From positions 61,667,393-61,731,392 of the forward strand of contig CM068581.1 of assembly GCA_035048485.1 (NCBI GenBank): DNA of 64,000 nt. The letters are read 5' to 3'. This DNA is from Pteria penguin. Its lineage: Eukaryota > Mollusca > Bivalvia > Pterioida > Pteriidae. This document shows positions 1 to 12,167 of the stretch, piece after piece. The position numbers were made by a program, and so were the translations under genes. Within the stretch, counting starts at the first letter, position 1. Every line of letters starts with the position of its first letter. The notes under the pieces were generated by a model. It did not search any database, was not told the origin of the DNA, and was given only the letters and a program-made list of their open reading frames with translations.

Positions 1-48
1 AATATTCATGGTATGACGTAAAACAAAAATCAATCAATCAATCAATTA
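1..48 (+). repeat. 3' tail of a tRNA-derived SINE
   Basis: The first bases match the end of the full SINE at 17481-17742: an AATATTC-TGGT-TGACGT block followed by a (TCAA)n tail. The tRNA-like head lies outside the window. Confidence 0.7.
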
Positions 49-1190
49 TTTTTGATAAATTAACAACACGGAAATGTCACACGACACAGTCCAATGCACT
101 TTATATCGTAATTGAGAAACCCATTATTTCTATATTGGTAGCCGGTATATTCATACATTTCTTACAGAATACCAACCGTGACCTAAGGGTGAGATAATTT
201 CAGGAACTAAATGTCCCTTTAAACCAGTGTCTTTTAGCGAGAATTAGTTCGAGTCCTGGTAAGCGCATCATAATTTTCCTGTGTGATTTTATCATTTACA
301 CATGTACATTTAGCTGAAATATTGTGGTATTTTCACGATTTTTTTCTTTCGCTGTTTTGACACAGATTTTGAATGACAAAACTGCAAGGAAACCCTCGCT
401 AAGTCGCTGCCCCGGACAAACTGGGGGCCTAAGCGGCTCGAGAGACCTCACTAACGTATACTGTTACATAGAAACAAATCTCTAGTGGTGTGGAGTACTT
501 TTGTCCTAGCTACACCTCTGCAGCGTTAGTGTGTCTTGAAGTGTTACTGCTCTGGCCTCTAGGGCTCTAATTCTTTTAACACTGATTCGTAGCAAACATA
601 AATGACTGAATTCGAAATAAGACGCAAAACAGTATTCTTCAAAATAAATTCTTCTCTTTTCTACTACATACTGTCTAGAATATTGGAGTTATCTTTCTTT
701 TTATAACATTTTTCTATCCCTGAGCCGTGGGAATTTAACTTCGGAGGAGGTCACTTCACACTCAGTTCGGATAACTGTATGCTGCACTAACTAGAAAACG
801 AGTGACTTTTCTCAGTGGCGGATCCAGGATTTCCGAAAAAGGAAGAAAGGGGGGGGGCACATGTGTAATAGCCAAACTACTCAGCCATCTTTGATGCAAA
901 ATCTGGATTTTTACTAGTAAATATGTGGCCAAAGGGGGGGGGGGGCTCTATATCCGCCAATGTTTCTATAGACAATTGTCCTTCCTTTTCTTTTCTCTTC
1001 TTTCTTTCTTTTTTTTCTTTCTTCCCTTTTTTTTCTTTCTTCCCTTTATTTTTCTTTCTGGCCTGCTTTCTTTCTCCCATGCCTGCTTTGTTTCTTTCTT
1101 TTCGATTTTTCATTATGATATAGTAGTGACGTTGCATGTTGTTTGTCGAATAACTTATAATACCACTACCAAATGATTAAGATGTATTTC
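49..1190. other. Intergenic stretch with a polypyrimidine tract
   Basis: No gene is recognised. Positions 977-1100 are almost pure C/T (TTCTTTC and TTCCC runs) and follow a run of ten G at about 936-945. Small open frames over this tract on both strands are low-complexity and are not counted as genes. Confidence 0.6.
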
Positions 1191-1199
1191 TCAAGTATT

Positions 1200-1922
1200 A
1201 TTTTTTTCTTTATAACCCTATATCAGAATTTGCAGGCATGTTATGTTGTGAACTTTTGTAATACTGGTAAGTTAAATGTAGATAAATGAGTCTTATTGTA
1301 GGAGATATAAGTATTTCATGGTATTGCAAGTCATAGTTAATAAGTGATCTTGACCTTTGTAAAAAAGACCTTAACCTAAATAATATTTTGGTGAAGTATG
1401 ATCAAATTATGATAAAAGGTGTAGCAGATATACGTACGTCATGGTATTTTAAGTCATAGTTAATAAATGACCTTGACCTTTCAGGAATGACCTTAAACGA
1501 CCTTTGTCCAAAAGTCCTAAACCTAAATAACATTTTGGTGAAGTATGATCAAATTCTTATGAAAGGTATAGGAGATATAAGTACTTCATTTTTCTTTAAG
1601 TTATAGTTAATATGCAACCTTGAACTTTCAGAAATGACCTAGAGTGAGCTTTGTCCAAAAGCCCTTAACCTAAATGATATTTTGGTGAAGAATGATCAAA
1701 GTCTGATGAAAGGTTCATGGTATTTTAAGTCATAGTTAATAAGCGACCTTGACCTTTCAGAAATGACATTGAGCGTCCTTAGTCCTAAAGCCCCTAACCT
1801 AAATAATATTTTGGTGAAGTAGGATTAAATTCTGATGAAAGGTATAGGAGATATGAGCTCGCAGACAGACACACGTACACGGCAGCGACTATATGCTCCC
1901 CCAAAAGTTCGGGGAGCATAAA
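1200..1922 (+). repeat. Hairpin-ended dispersed repeat with internal tandem units
   Basis: About four imperfect units of 110-150 bp share the phrases GGAGATATAAGTA, AGTCATAGTTAATAAG, ACCTTGACCTTTCAG and TTTTGGTGAAGTATGATCAA. The element ends with a CAGACAGACACACG stretch and a strong hairpin at about 1891-1919 (stem TATGCTCCCC / GGGGAGCATA). A shorter relative with the same phrases lies at 57255-57465. No coding capacity is seen. The hairpin end is reminiscent of non-autonomous molluscan repeats, but the class cannot be fixed here. Confidence 0.7.
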
Positions 1923-1927
1923 TAGCA

Positions 1928-2142
1928 TACCGATTTAAAGAAGTTGACTGCTGTCTGAATAAATGGAAGTGTTATACTCATGGGAAGAAGGGATACACGG
2001 AATGGGAGTTGAAAAAAGGAAACAGAAAATCATCAAATCGCCTTCTTCAAAATAGGGGTTTTACAAAGTGGTTTTCTTTACCCTTTATTATAAGTATAAA
2101 TACCATGTAAAAGAATATCGGTCATTTGTGAACCGATAAACG
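1928..2142 (+). repeat. Long direct repeat, copy 1 (flanks P-element relic)
   Basis: About 215 bp, repeated in the same orientation at 3827-4043. Shared blocks include ACCGATTTAAAGAAGTTGAC, CAATCATCAAATCGCCTTC-like sequence and CCCTTTATTATAAGTAT. The two copies differ by scattered substitutions and small indels, so the duplication is not recent. 2146-2700 between this and the relic shows nothing recognisable. Confidence 0.8.
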
Positions 2143-2718
2143 AATCTTGTGATTCATATATCCTCCCACAAGTTGGTTCATTTTGTTTCTCACAGAATAC
2201 ACTTATTCAGTATACATTGAAACGGAATTTCTCAAGTATCGTTATAAACCTAATACTAGAAAAGTATCTCAATATATCCCCGCGATGTATCTGGGTGTGA
2301 TGTCTTACGTAATGCACAGGACAGGTGCCGCCATCATCCATGTAACATCATCCACAATATCGTGTCTTGTCAAACATTTTACTATAATCTTCATTACTTC
2401 AATCCTTTGAAACCGGTGTCCGCGCTTCCTCTGTTGGTTATATTTCTTATAAGCGATAACAATTCAACGTTCTAAACTCTGAAGTCCCAGCTTATTTGAA
2501 AGTGTATAACATGCATGGTAGATCATTTAATTACAATATTAATTATACATAATGAGTTGTCATGATATGGATGCAAAGGACATCTCTCCATGTATCTATA
2601 CATGGGTGTGTGTGTGTATATATATATATCTAAATTTAGTGGACTCGCGCATTCGTAATACAAAGTATGAATTTTTAGTACAAGTGCTAGATGTTCTCAG
2701 TGTTCTTGTTTATGTAGA

Positions 2719-3470
2719 ATTTTGAGGGACGGAGTGATATGTCGTATGGAAAAGGACAATGATCTGAAGTTTCCCTTGGCTGGTTTTTCCACTCAGAGCT
2801 TAACTGCCGATTTCCTCTATCCAGTTGTGTGGAAAGTACTAGAGATAAGTAAAGCCAAGTTAAAGGTGCTTTTCATTACGTGTGATGGAGCACCAGCAAA
2901 CAAAAGATTTTAAAATTACACAGTATTGACACTGACGTAATAAACTTTACTCCAAATCCATTATCAGATGATGGAAGGATTGTGTTTTTTATTTCTGACC
3001 CACCTCATTTGTTGAAGACATAAAAAAAAACTGTTGTGCAAATTCCTATGTAAATAAAAACACTAGAAAACTTTGGAAAGATGGAGAAGATGTATCATGG
3101 TTACATATGGTTAGACTTTTTGAGGAACATTCTGAAATGCATATTTATTCCCCATGTCCAAAATTAACACGTTTTCATATCAGCCTGAATAATTTTTCGT
3201 GTATGAATATGAACCTCGCCGCTCAAGTGTTAAGTTCAACTGTAGCAAATGCCCTAGATTTGCTATACAATGATGACATTTCTGAAACAGTCAATTTCAT
3301 AAAGACACTTGGATAAATTCTTTGTATGAATGTGAGAAGTGTATATGAAGGAAAAACAAACGAAATGAGAGCCACATACCTCCACAGCTGATGATCGATT
3401 GAGATGGTTAAAAGAAGAATCTATTGACTACTTTAGATACTAGGAAAAACTCTGTGAAACAACGCCAAGG
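2719..3470 (+). pseudogene. P-element-type (THAP9-like) transposase relic
   Basis: Three reading frames in succession keep the order of a P-type transposase. The first open piece (2722-2913) has a CDGAPANKRF block and ends at a stop. The next (about 2916-3021) has SDPPHLLKT and then a stop in an A-run. The third (about 3040-3316) has CPKLTRFHISLNNFS and AAQVLSSTVANALDLLY. Weaker similarity continues to about 3470. These blocks are characteristic of the P-element/THAP9 RNase H-like region. Stops and frameshifts make it non-functional, and the N-terminal THAP zinc finger and the C-terminus are not seen. It lies between two 215-bp direct repeats. Confidence 0.88.
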
Positions 3471-3826
3471 ACGTTACTGTAGAAATGAGAGGAAAACCTG
3501 ATTCCTGATTCTTAGTTCTCAAACAATAGCGGGCTTAACGTTAATTGAAAAATTTTGACGAGTCCCGATTTCACACAGGGATGTAAAAAAAACCCCAGCA
3601 TACATTCGTACCATGATCAATAATATATGTTCGAATTCCAATATGTGGGTTTGAAGCAAGAAATTCAACTGATATTGAAAATAAACGTTGTATCATACTT
3701 AATATTGATGATTCGCGCCAAATATGCGTGCCGTCTAGTACCCCTACAGGTCATTAATGGTCGTTATTTTGTGTTGTTGCACCAGGGAAATATCAATGCT
3801 TTACTGCTTAAATTTTGGTAAAAAGC

Positions 3827-4043
3827 GTACCGATTTAAAGAAGTTGACTGATCTGATGTCTGAATAAATGGAAGTGTTATATGGCTTGCATGGGAAGAAG
3901 GGGAAAACAGGATGGGAGTTTCGAATAGAGAACAGACAATCATCAAATCGCCTTCTTCAAACGAAAGTGTCATACAAAGTGGTTTTGTAAACCCTTTATT
4001 ATAAGTATGAATGCCATGTACAAGAATATTGATCATTTGTGTA
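3827..4043 (+). repeat. Long direct repeat, copy 2
   Basis: Second copy of the 215-bp repeat at 1928-2142, 1.9 kb downstream in the same orientation. It extends from the ACCGATTTAAAG start through ATGCCATGTA-AAGAATAT. Confidence 0.8.
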
Positions 4044-4322
4044 TATCTATCAACAAAACAACAAAGATTTTGCATTTCCAATGTTCGTCTAGGCATCGGT
4101 CGAACTTTGTGTTCAGATGTAGAGACATTAACCTTGATTATGATAAACGGTACTTAGGCTTATGATGATCATTTAGACTTTTTGTCCGAACTGTGTAAAG
4201 CCGCGAGGAAGGTCATGTCCGCACTCTTTAGCAAATATATTTCATGTGGCGGTATGACATACTGTATTAAACGTTAGTTAAACACATGAGGTACTATGGT
4301 GCCAGTATTTGGCGAATCGTGA

Positions 4323-4578
4323 TTGCTTGATTAAATGTTGTTTTACGTCACTCCACGATTATTTCATGCATATGGCGACGGCATCTGCCTGATGCATTGC
4401 ATAGAAATTTAGACACTTGAAATGGACCTACCCCAAGCAGTAAGGGATCTTTTACGTGTCACGCCTACCGTGACACGGGACTTCAGTCTCGTCGAAAGAT
4501 AGAACACCGGTGTGCCCAGGGTGGGAGTCGAACCCAGGACCTCTTGGTCACGAGTCACTAGGCCACTCCGGCTTAGGG
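4323..4578 (-). repeat. Full-length tRNA-derived SINE
   Basis: On the minus strand the head reads as a tRNA-like A box and B box (GGTCCTGGGTTCGACTCCC). A body with GTAAAAGATCCCTTACTGCTT and CAGGCAGATGCC-like blocks follows, then a tail in the TGACGTAAAACA style. The same 9-bp sequence GAATCGTGA occurs at 4314-4322 and 4579-4587, as expected for a target-site duplication. A partial relative with similar flanking sequence lies at about 5556-5640. Confidence 0.85.
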
Positions 4579-4587
4579 GAATCGTGA

Positions 4588-7500
4588 CACACCGTAAAAT
4601 AAACACAGTGCAAAACTACTTTGCTATCTTTGTAAAAATATATATGTTTAGTTAAAAGATATATGGTTGTTGTAACCCCATAATTAAAGGGCGTAACCCC
4701 AGCGCAATACAAAGTTCCAATTACTTGTCATGAAAAGAGAATGAATAAATAGATAGTTAGACAGACTGATACGAAGAAAGTAAGATCTAAAGGAACTTGA
4801 TAACGAAATAGTGGAATCTCCGTCAAGAACCGTGCGTTCATGTCACTGTCACATAAGGACATCACAATAGTTTTTACAGAATTTCCTGTCCATATTGTAA
4901 GAAGTGGAAAGCAATTTATGTATATTGTATATTACCGAAATTGTAATAGATATGGAAAATATATACATGTGTGAGCTAATTCCCTAGTAACCAACGCCAA
5001 GTCTTTAAGGTGGAGAAACAAAAGAAAGAGGAGTTACTGGCTCAGTTATGTGGCAGAAGGCACCATGGAGCTATACAATACATGAATATAAATAATATAC
5101 TAGAACATATAACACATTACAAAAATATTTGATTGTAGTGCAATTACGATACCGACTTGGGACGGTCATTTAATTTGACGAAACCCAACAAATGGTGTGC
5201 AACATAACCAAGCACGGTGTTGATTATAATATTACAGCCTTTTTTCAGAATGATGAAATAAAGTGGCGTAGTGATTTGTATAATGCTAATAACCAAATGG
5301 TAATAAACCAAGAAATTCTCATTTATATAAAAACAGCTTAACACCTAGTCATTTTGTCAAAGTTGTGCATTTTAGAGATCAAAGAAATATTTTATCTAAC
5401 TTTTGCAGCTGCTCTTTACTATTAGAAATTGAAACAGGCAGTTACACCAGGCCAGTAACTCCTTAACAAGGAAGAACATGTAAATATTGTACAGATAGGA
5501 TTTTCAGAAGATGAAAAACATTTTTTACTACATTGTGATTTTACAGTGATTTAAGACACGTACTCGGTCACGAGCAGAGCACCTTATCCACTAGGCCACA
5601 TCGGTTTAGGGAATCGTGACACACCTTAAAATTAACTCAGTACAAAACAAAGGCGCAAGACATTTCTTATGGGCAAAAAGGAACGCATCGCATGCCACAA
5701 CAAGAGATGACACGGGATTTAAGACTCGCACTTATTTCTGAGGCGAAAATTTTAGACTCAAAATTCGAAAAATTTGAGTGAAAATGAACAAATATATTTT
5801 TAATGAATGCTTGTTATATACAGCATAATGTTGCAAAGAAGAAAACATACAGAGCTGTCTTAGTTTATCTTGTATAAATACAAATGTTATATACTGGTAT
5901 TTAACACCGTGTCTCGTATGTCTTTTAAGTCTTTTTGTTACATTTGAAATGTGACACTTTAATAAATAATTAAACATATACATATATATGTGATTTGTCC
6001 ATTTACCGTTTATTAAGTGTTATGCCTAGGTGTTTGTGTATATGGGTCGCATTTATAGAAATATTTTCAAAAATGAAATTGAAATTGGTCTTTGAAATTT
6101 GAATTTATAGAAATATTTTCAAAAATGAAATTGAAATAGGTCTTTGTCTTCAGTCCCTATAATCAGTACATTAATTTTACCTTTCCGGGGCTTCTATCTA
6201 ATTGATACAGATGTGAACATTGCTGAGGTATCGAGATATTGTGCCCTGCTTTTTATCTGGCGGTTCCCAGTCACTTTCAAAGTGACTAATAAGATGATTT
6301 AATGGTATAGAGATGGGACTAACGATGGGGTAATTTAAAGTAAAACCGCCGTACACTGTATAGGAAAGCATCACCACAAGCACTGGTTCTACACCAATGA
6401 AGTTATTTTTGCTCCTTGCAAGTTATTTTTGTAAACTAGATCAAATATGAAGGGGCTTGCCATGGCTCATTGATATATTACATGAATAATTTACTCATAT
6501 GTAATGCATCAATGTGCATTCAGAATCGATTCTTATTATAGTCCCCGTACTGCTATAAAGCATCTCACGGCCAATGATACCGAAATAAAATGAAAGCTTA
6601 ACACATCCGAATCACAATAAGAATTTATACAAGTGTTCTCTAAAGGGACCTGGTTCGAGGATGAATTACGAGGATGAATTACGACAATATCTTAATCTTC
6701 CTGTATTGCATAAATTATAAACTTTGTGTTAATTGCAAAATTTAGAACTGAAATCCCTCAAAGTTTTCGTAGAATAAAGGTAAATGAGTCAAATCAAAAT
6801 TCGGTTCGATTTAATTCGTCAAATAAGGTGATGCTCCGCCCATAATCATGCGCGTGCGCGGATATTCACTGTAGAAAACAACAACAATGGTTCACATGGA
6901 GAAATACGGGCACGGGAAAAGCAAAAGTGCGGTAGAAAAAAACTATATACAGACTCCGAGACCAAAAACAATAAATAAATAGATAAATAAATAAATAAAT
7001 AAATAAATAAACGAAAAGTCACTGTGGATTAAATGTTAGAATCGGAAAAAAGCTCGAGTTTCATTGTCACGTGATTTCCTCTGACCGTCCTCATCAATAT
7101 TTAAAGAGTTGGCGTGGTTATGCTGCAAATTTTTAAAAACGGAAATATCTCGTTAACGACATCGACTTTGGTAACGATACTTTTTACACATCTTAGATAA
7201 TATACTAACAACCGATTGCCGTTTAAGAAATCCGTTTACATTTTTTTTTTATACTTTTCTCAACTTCAGTCGGACTATGCTCCTTTAAGTATGATCTCGA
7301 ATGCTCTGCCTTTACGCTGGAATGAAAAGTTTCATTTTATTGTATTTCCTCCTTTTTAGTAAAATATCCAAACTCTTCAAGAGATCTAATCAGACGATGT
7401 CATAGAATGTATAAAGTATCATTACTAAAGATGTAGACAACTATTCTGCAATTGCTCGGGAACGGATGAAATAGCTTTCATGAGTGACACTAGGAGTTTG

Positions 7501-8780
7501 TATGATGTCTAAACTAATAAAATCTTTACAATCTCAAATACAGACCAAAAGTTACTTTAGCACAATTATGATGACAATAATTTGCGTTAAGAAGTAAGGA
7601 ATTCAATATAGAAATCAATTTCAGTAACAGTATATAGTGCATCTTCGACAACAACCGTATTTTCCCTAATACAGAAGGCCTGCCAAGGGACCAAGCTAAT
7701 CTCGAATAAACAGAAGTTGGGGCATTCGATATTTTCATCCTACATATCTCAGACAGTATGGGGGGATGTTGTGATTAACTTTGGTGTCAATATAAATTGA
7801 TTACTTATGTATAAATAAATAAGAAAAGACTCACTGTTGATACATTATTCGTTTGCTTGGTTTTGCTCTGCTCAAGTTCCGTGACTGGTTTACGAGTTAT
7901 TCGCCTTTACCTATATATTACCTATATGTATGAATTTCGTTTATCCACTGATTCAACCAAATTATGTAAGTAATTTCTCCAAACTAGAGATACTTCCTGT
8001 GTTTTTACAATACTTATACAAAATTTGAGGCATTAGACAATGTGAAAATGTTTCTAAAGAAGTATAAATATTAACAACTTTCTAAAAGAAATTCATTAAA
8101 CTTGACCACAGACACGACTAACTCCGACTAAATTTCTTCTAACGAAACCTATCTATATAGAGAAGAAAAGAAACATATACAGGCCCGTGATTTCTCGGAC
8201 GTCGGAGTGAAGTTTTTGACACAGTTATTATAAATAAATGTAAAGTAACAATGTGTATCTACAGTGAACCAAGAACTTGTGGAATGGTAATTCATAAAGC
8301 ATGGTACATGTACATTATTGATCAGTGATGATTTGTTAAGATTTCGTCCTTTTTAATAAGTCTTAGAAATAATTCAAAACATGTCAATCGGATCAAGAAA
8401 GGCCAATCATGCTGTACTTTAAATACGGGCGAGTTTACATGCTTCAATCTGGATCTGTTGTGCGTTAGTGGAAGATCATGGTCCTGATCCTGGTTCCACC
8501 CCAAGGATCCTTGGTCAGTGACTCTCCTCGGTTTTAAATTCTCGGTCTCTTTTCACTTTTCACTTGCGTGACAAATTATTCCTACGCTACCATGACTTTA
8601 CAGAATTCAAAACATCAACTTACAGGTGGAATATCGCTAAATGTTTGAGTCGTCTATTGATTATATATGTCACCCTTTTGTCATCTTATATCGACGTAAC
8701 TTTCTGGAAAATCAACCATTCTGACGAGACGGCTTAATACATGACAAGTCGATATAACATCTAAAAGTCGTTATAGTTTA
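4588..8780. other. Intergenic stretch with short dispersed repeats
   Basis: No gene is recognised. It contains one copy (5028-5083) of a short dispersed repeat also present at 44992-45046 and 50785-50835, a SINE head fragment on the minus strand (5556-5640), a local tandem duplication of about 56 bp (6052-6150), a TAAA-type microsatellite (6968-7012) and a 150-bp dispersed repeat (7950-8095) with a second copy at 63015-63175. Confidence 0.6.
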
Positions 8781-10006
8781 TTCCCGATTCGCCTACTGGC
8801 TTAAAATAACATCTACCGTAATTGGGTGTGAAAGGTGCCAATCTACACCTGCCCATCTTTGTTCTACCAGATCTACACTATCCATGTTCTCATTGACAAC
8901 ATCATGACGCCAGTAGTCTTCGCCCTACTTCCAGGAATGAGCCAGACCATTTACTCACAACCATTCTACCAGCTACGTGACAAGATCATCGACCTTGGAT
9001 TGGACTTCAACCCCACTACCTTCACGTTGGACTTCGAGACGGCAGCACACAGCGCCATGAAAGAGTCATTCCCCAAGACATCCCCGATAGGATGCTTTTT
9101 CATTACACACAATGCATATGGAGGACAGCCCAGACCATAAGACTACAGATACCATACCAGGAGAACGACTCAGTCAAGACATTGATGTGACGGGCGGCCA
9201 TCCTACCACTTATTCCCTTAGACGCAAAAGAAGATGTATGGTTCCAGACACCCGAAGAGAGAGATGGAGCAGACATCACAGACCTGACCATTCCCTTCAC
9301 AGACTACGTAACCGAGCAATGGATAGAGGGCGACCGGCCTCTGTGGAACCACTTCAGCACTAAAGGACTTAGAACGACGAACAACATAGAAGGATGGTAC
9401 AGCAAACTGAAGAAGGTGACCCAGCATGCTCATCCGAACATTTTCTCCGCTATTCAAACTATCAAAGACATTCAGAACGCCAACGAGATAACTAGAATTC
9501 GGCGCGCCGCAGGAGGAACCAACAAGACCAGAGACATATTATATATACACATATATATGTCTCTGACCAGACCAAGGACCAAGAAATACATTACCACCGA
9601 CCAACGATTTTAGAAATTGAAGGAGAGATATGGAATATAGTGCATTTATTGTATATTTATACAGATTATATGAATTTGTATTAATAGTCTTGAATGCTCA
9701 TTTTATATTTTAAGGTATCATAGATTTATATTACTTTGAAAGAAATGTTAATAAGTTATTCGATTAATGAATTATTGGAGTTATATTATGCGTTTGTTTT
9801 TCTAGAAGTATTGTATGTACATGAAGTACATGTACATTCTATAAAGAAAACAAAAATACGTGTACTTATCTATTATAAGTAAAAGGTGTACAGGTGATCT
9901 CCGGCAGCTTTGTCATACAGATAAATATCAGTAACACCCCTTACGAGGGCCCCTTTTACACCCAATTACGGTAGATGTTATTTTAAGCCAGTAGGCGAAT
10001 CGGGAA
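8781..10006. mobile_element. Mutator-like DNA transposon with ~52-bp terminal inverted repeats
   Basis: The left end 8781-8832 (TTCCCGATTCGCCTACTGGC onward) is repeated almost exactly in inverted form at 9955-10006. The termini enclose a broken Mutator-like transposase (8832-9613) and about 340 bp of AT-rich sequence. No matching target-site duplication is obvious directly outside the repeats. Flanks on both sides carry GACAAGTCGA-type short motifs in the same orientation. At 1.2 kb it is an internally deleted copy; only the core and C-terminus of the transposase are left. Confidence 0.85.
8832..9613 (+). pseudogene. MULE-type transposase relic
   Basis: The first part (from about 8832) contains PVVFALLPGMSQTIY, then LDFETAAHSAM and a GCFF block, matching the MULE transposase core (acidic residue after a LPG motif; GCFFH...Q region). 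A one-base shift in the T-run near 9098-9102 moves the continuation to another frame, which contains an in-frame TGA at 9187-9189. It resumes with LWNHFSTKGLRTTNNIEGW and ends at 9613. The TGA is in a CpG context and could derive from CGA. The N-terminal half is missing. Identification as a MULE is from these motifs; the copy is non-functional. Confidence 0.82.
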
Positions 10007-10150
10007 CACACCGACGTTATAATCATCTGACAAGTCGACACGATAATCTTAAAAGTCGACGTAATTATCTGACAACAATTATGTCGTTATTAATAATTAT
10101 AACAAGATATAATAATTCAACCTGTTTTGTTTTTATCTCACATACCAAAA

Positions 10151-10424
10151 TGAGTTGATTAATTTTTGTTTAACGTCACACCACGAATATTACACGTATA
10201 TGGTGACGGCATCTGCCTGATGCGGGGTATACAAATTTTGACCTTTGCAATGGACCCACCCGAAGCAGTGAGGGATCTTTAACGTGCCATGCATACCACG
10301 ACACGGGGCCTCGGTTTTTACGGTCTCATCTGAAAGATAGGATACCGGCATGACCAGAGCGGGACTCGAACAGCGGCCTCCCGATCATGAGACGAGCGCG
10401 ATACCACTAGGCCACGTCGGCTTG
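10151..10424 (-). repeat. tRNA-derived SINE
   Basis: Reverse copy of the same SINE type as 17481-17742. It has a minus-strand tRNA-like head (GTGGCCTAGTGGTATCGCGC), the AAAGATCCCTCACTGCTTCG body and a CAGGCAGATGCCGTCACC tail region. Confidence 0.85.
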
Positions 10425-10429
10425 ATATT

Positions 10430-12160
10430 AAAGTGAGGAACAAAACATATCCCTTGATTATTATGAAGGTTGCAGAAATTTTCACTTTGCTTTTTACATC
10501 CAATTTTTATTTTCAATGAATAAAATATCTAATTGAAATTTTATTTTATTAATAAATACATTAAATACTGCATTAAATGACACAAAAATAAAAGTTATGA
10601 TCGTTTTTGATAATATGAAAACTCACCGTCAAGGTGACTTTCGGTATATCAAAACGAAAGTAAGGTAGACTTTATCTTAATTTATTCAATAAATTACGCA
10701 TGAAATAATGATATAATTGACCTCTCACACGGACATCTGACAGATGGCATGCAAATGAAGAGAGGATATGTAAAGATTGTCAAATAGCTGACATATGATG
10801 CTTGATCTGAAAATGACAGTTTGCTATTCTGAATAAAATTAACAAAATAAATAAAGGATGTAGATAAAGGAACGTGACGAGTTCTCATTTCTCGTGTCAA
10901 ACAGCGCTTGTCTGTGGAGACCGTACACCATTTTACACATCAACATTCCGCACGATATAATCCCCTTATCTGTCATATGTACTATGCAAATCATACGCCA
11001 TCAATGATAGCTGATATCACCATAAATATGAAAGTCCAATGCTTTGGTGATACGAGAATATATCGGACTGGTCAATAATCAAGAATCAAGAATTCAATAA
11101 ATCAAAAAAAAAATCAGTTACAATCTAGATTCATTCAAAATGTTGAAATATGTAAACAGGTATATATACACGCAATTAAAGTTAATCCCATGAACACAAA
11201 TACAAATATATTGATAAATTAATGGTACAATTTATATCAATCATAAACACAAACAAAACGATAAATTTCTTTCCTTGAAATAAAACTTATTGGCCATAAT
11301 AAAGTCCTTTATATTATATAACTTTTACGATCACTAAAGGTTATATGTATGTTACTTCCTCAACATTATTATCTATTAAAGACTGCGTTTCCAACTAGGA
11401 GAGGACGATGCTTAAAGATTTTTTCTCCCATCATAACAATATTTCGGAATATTTCAATCTTTTCTTACCAACTAGAGTATCTAGAAAGACATTCAATTTA
11501 GCAAAAATCTTTGATTAAGCACGTGTTGGAGGTAAGTTGTGTGTTTGCAGCTGGCTGGAAACAGGAATATAACCACTTTACGGATAATGATGTGAAATTA
11601 CAAGTTTGTACGTAAATAGTTCGATGTACAAAGATTAGATACTGATTGAAGTTGACGAGTTCGACATATATTGCGGAAAAGGCAATCAATGACCCCTGAA
11701 GAACAAATGGTGGAGCCATATACCACGGAGGAGAAAGCTTCCACTGCGGAATATCCATTTGATATACTCCTTTTCATTGCTGGAAACGTTGCTAGCCTAA
11801 GATTTACAGTTGACAAAACGCTGTTCTTTCAGAAAAAGTACACAGATTTTAAATCCAGTAAAAATAAATTAACAAGAACGTTTGCAATGTTTTGCAATAA
11901 AATTATACATATCTATATATATGATTTGCAAATCGTAAAGGCAATTAAATGTTTCCTCGCTCTTTCCACTGACACATACTTTTTCATGGTAACATCCATA
12001 TCTTTGTTTTGCTTCTGCTGCAAAAGTTAGAAGAAAGGAGCATTCAAATCTTCAATGTGCTAATCCTGAAAGGATATTGTCAAGATTACTGTTCAATGCA
12101 TATACACTTACAAACGATAGAAGGCATTGTAATGTCTGATAAATGAATCAACCGCATCGA
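10430..12160. other. Intergenic stretch, nothing recognised
   Basis: AT-rich DNA with short overlapping open frames on both strands around 11498-12030. None begins with a well-placed ATG or shows a recognisable domain. Confidence 0.5.
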
Positions 12161-12167
12161 TGTATTC

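Noticed and set aside
877..1176. Overlapping frames on both strands rich in Phe/Ser or Lys/Glu
   Set aside because: Low-complexity translation of a polypyrimidine tract.
1880..1925. Helitron 3' end at the terminal hairpin (also at 58860 and 62023)
   Set aside because: The hairpins are not followed by the CTRR terminus expected of canonical Helitrons, and no matching TC start was identified.
11498..12030. Overlapping frames on both strands near the secreted gene
   Set aside because: The plus-strand frame begins only at a TTG, no splice sites or domains are convincing, and both strands are equally open.
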